Origin: Oscillospiraceae bacterium
Lineage (GTDB): Bacteria > Bacillota > Clostridia > Christensenellales > Aristaeellaceae
Length of the DNA: 6,601 nucleotides
Reading direction: 5' to 3'
NCBI GenBank assembly: GCA_031266295.1
Contig: JAISBH010000098.1
Coordinates: forward strand, 1 to 6,601
The notes under the pieces were generated by a model. The model was given only the letters and a program-made list of their open reading frames with translations. It was not told the DNA's origin and ran no database searches. The position numbers were made by a program, and so were the translations under genes. This document shows, in pieces, positions 6,483-6,601 of the stretch. Each line of letters opens with the position of its first letter. Position 1 is the first letter of the stretch.

Positions 6483-6601
6483 GAGGGCACTGAAAAAGTC
6501 TCAACTTGGAAAATAATTCCGCTACATCTTGTGCTGCTACATAAAAATGTCGGCACATATTGTGGTTATCTGCAAGATCAAAGGACTTTTTCAGTGCCCT
6601 C
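6483..6601. mobile_element. MITE-like element with 18-bp perfect terminal inverted repeats
   Basis: GAGGGCACTGAAAAAGTC at 6483-6500 is repeated exactly in inverted form at 6584-6601. After a 3-base offset the similarity continues imperfectly inwards for about 15 bases. The interior holds a nested hairpin (TGTGC at 6529-6533 with GCACA at 6553-6557, enclosing ACAT-AAAA-ATGT). The element is 119 bp and 41% GC, clearly AT-richer than the neighbouring genes, and has no coding capacity. The ends resemble those of some DDE-transposase insertion sequences (possibly IS1182-like, from memory), so it would be mobilised in trans. A target duplication cannot be seen because the window stops at the outer end of the second repeat. 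Confidence 0.7.

Noticed and set aside
6452..6493. Short plus-strand frame starting ATG at 6452 behind the putative promoter
   Set aside because: It is only 13 codons long, mostly Pro and Gly from the C-rich tract, runs into the terminal repeat, and has no nearby ribosome site.

Overview
The window is GC-rich bacterial DNA dominated by three adjacent genes of de novo purine (IMP) synthesis, all on the minus strand. In transcription order they are a stand-alone AICAR formyltransferase (6273 to 5146), purD (5119 to 3788) and a large single-chain purL (3795 to 31). The genes are intact and close-packed: there are 26 bp between the first two and an 8-bp overlap between the last two. Each has a recognisable Shine-Dalgarno sequence, and each uses a different start codon (GTG, TTG, ATG).

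The organism is probably a member of the Bacillota, class Clostridia or a relative. This is inference from three points: the PurL resembles the ~1240-residue 'clade II' FGAM synthase typical of that group; the formyltransferase lacks the IMP cyclohydrolase half of bifunctional PurH, an arrangement I know mainly from Clostridia; and the Shine-Dalgarno sequences are strong. The even, intact gene run with broken-off ends would fit a metagenome contig, but that cannot be shown from sequence alone.

Together the genes cover three separate steps of the pathway: PurD makes GAR, PurL turns FGAR into FGAM, and the formyltransferase turns AICAR into FAICAR. The remaining enzymes (PurF, N or T, M, E/K, C, B and an IMP cyclohydrolase) are not in this window.

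The 328 bases upstream of the operon (6274-6601) hold no convincing gene but are full of structure. From the operon outwards there are: an 8-base Shine-Dalgarno match; two small hairpins (6292-6312 and 6315-6332); a 62-bp nested inverted repeat (6350-6411) with a 13-bp palindrome and a near-consensus promoter pointing away from the operon; a small hairpin followed by a C6-TT-C6 tract (6454-6480); and a 119-bp, 41% GC element with perfect 18-bp terminal inverted repeats (6483-6601) that looks like a MITE and ends exactly at the window edge. No clear promoter towards the pur genes and no known purine-related riboswitch was found.

Nothing in the coding part looks like a new system. The unexplained material is all in the upstream region.
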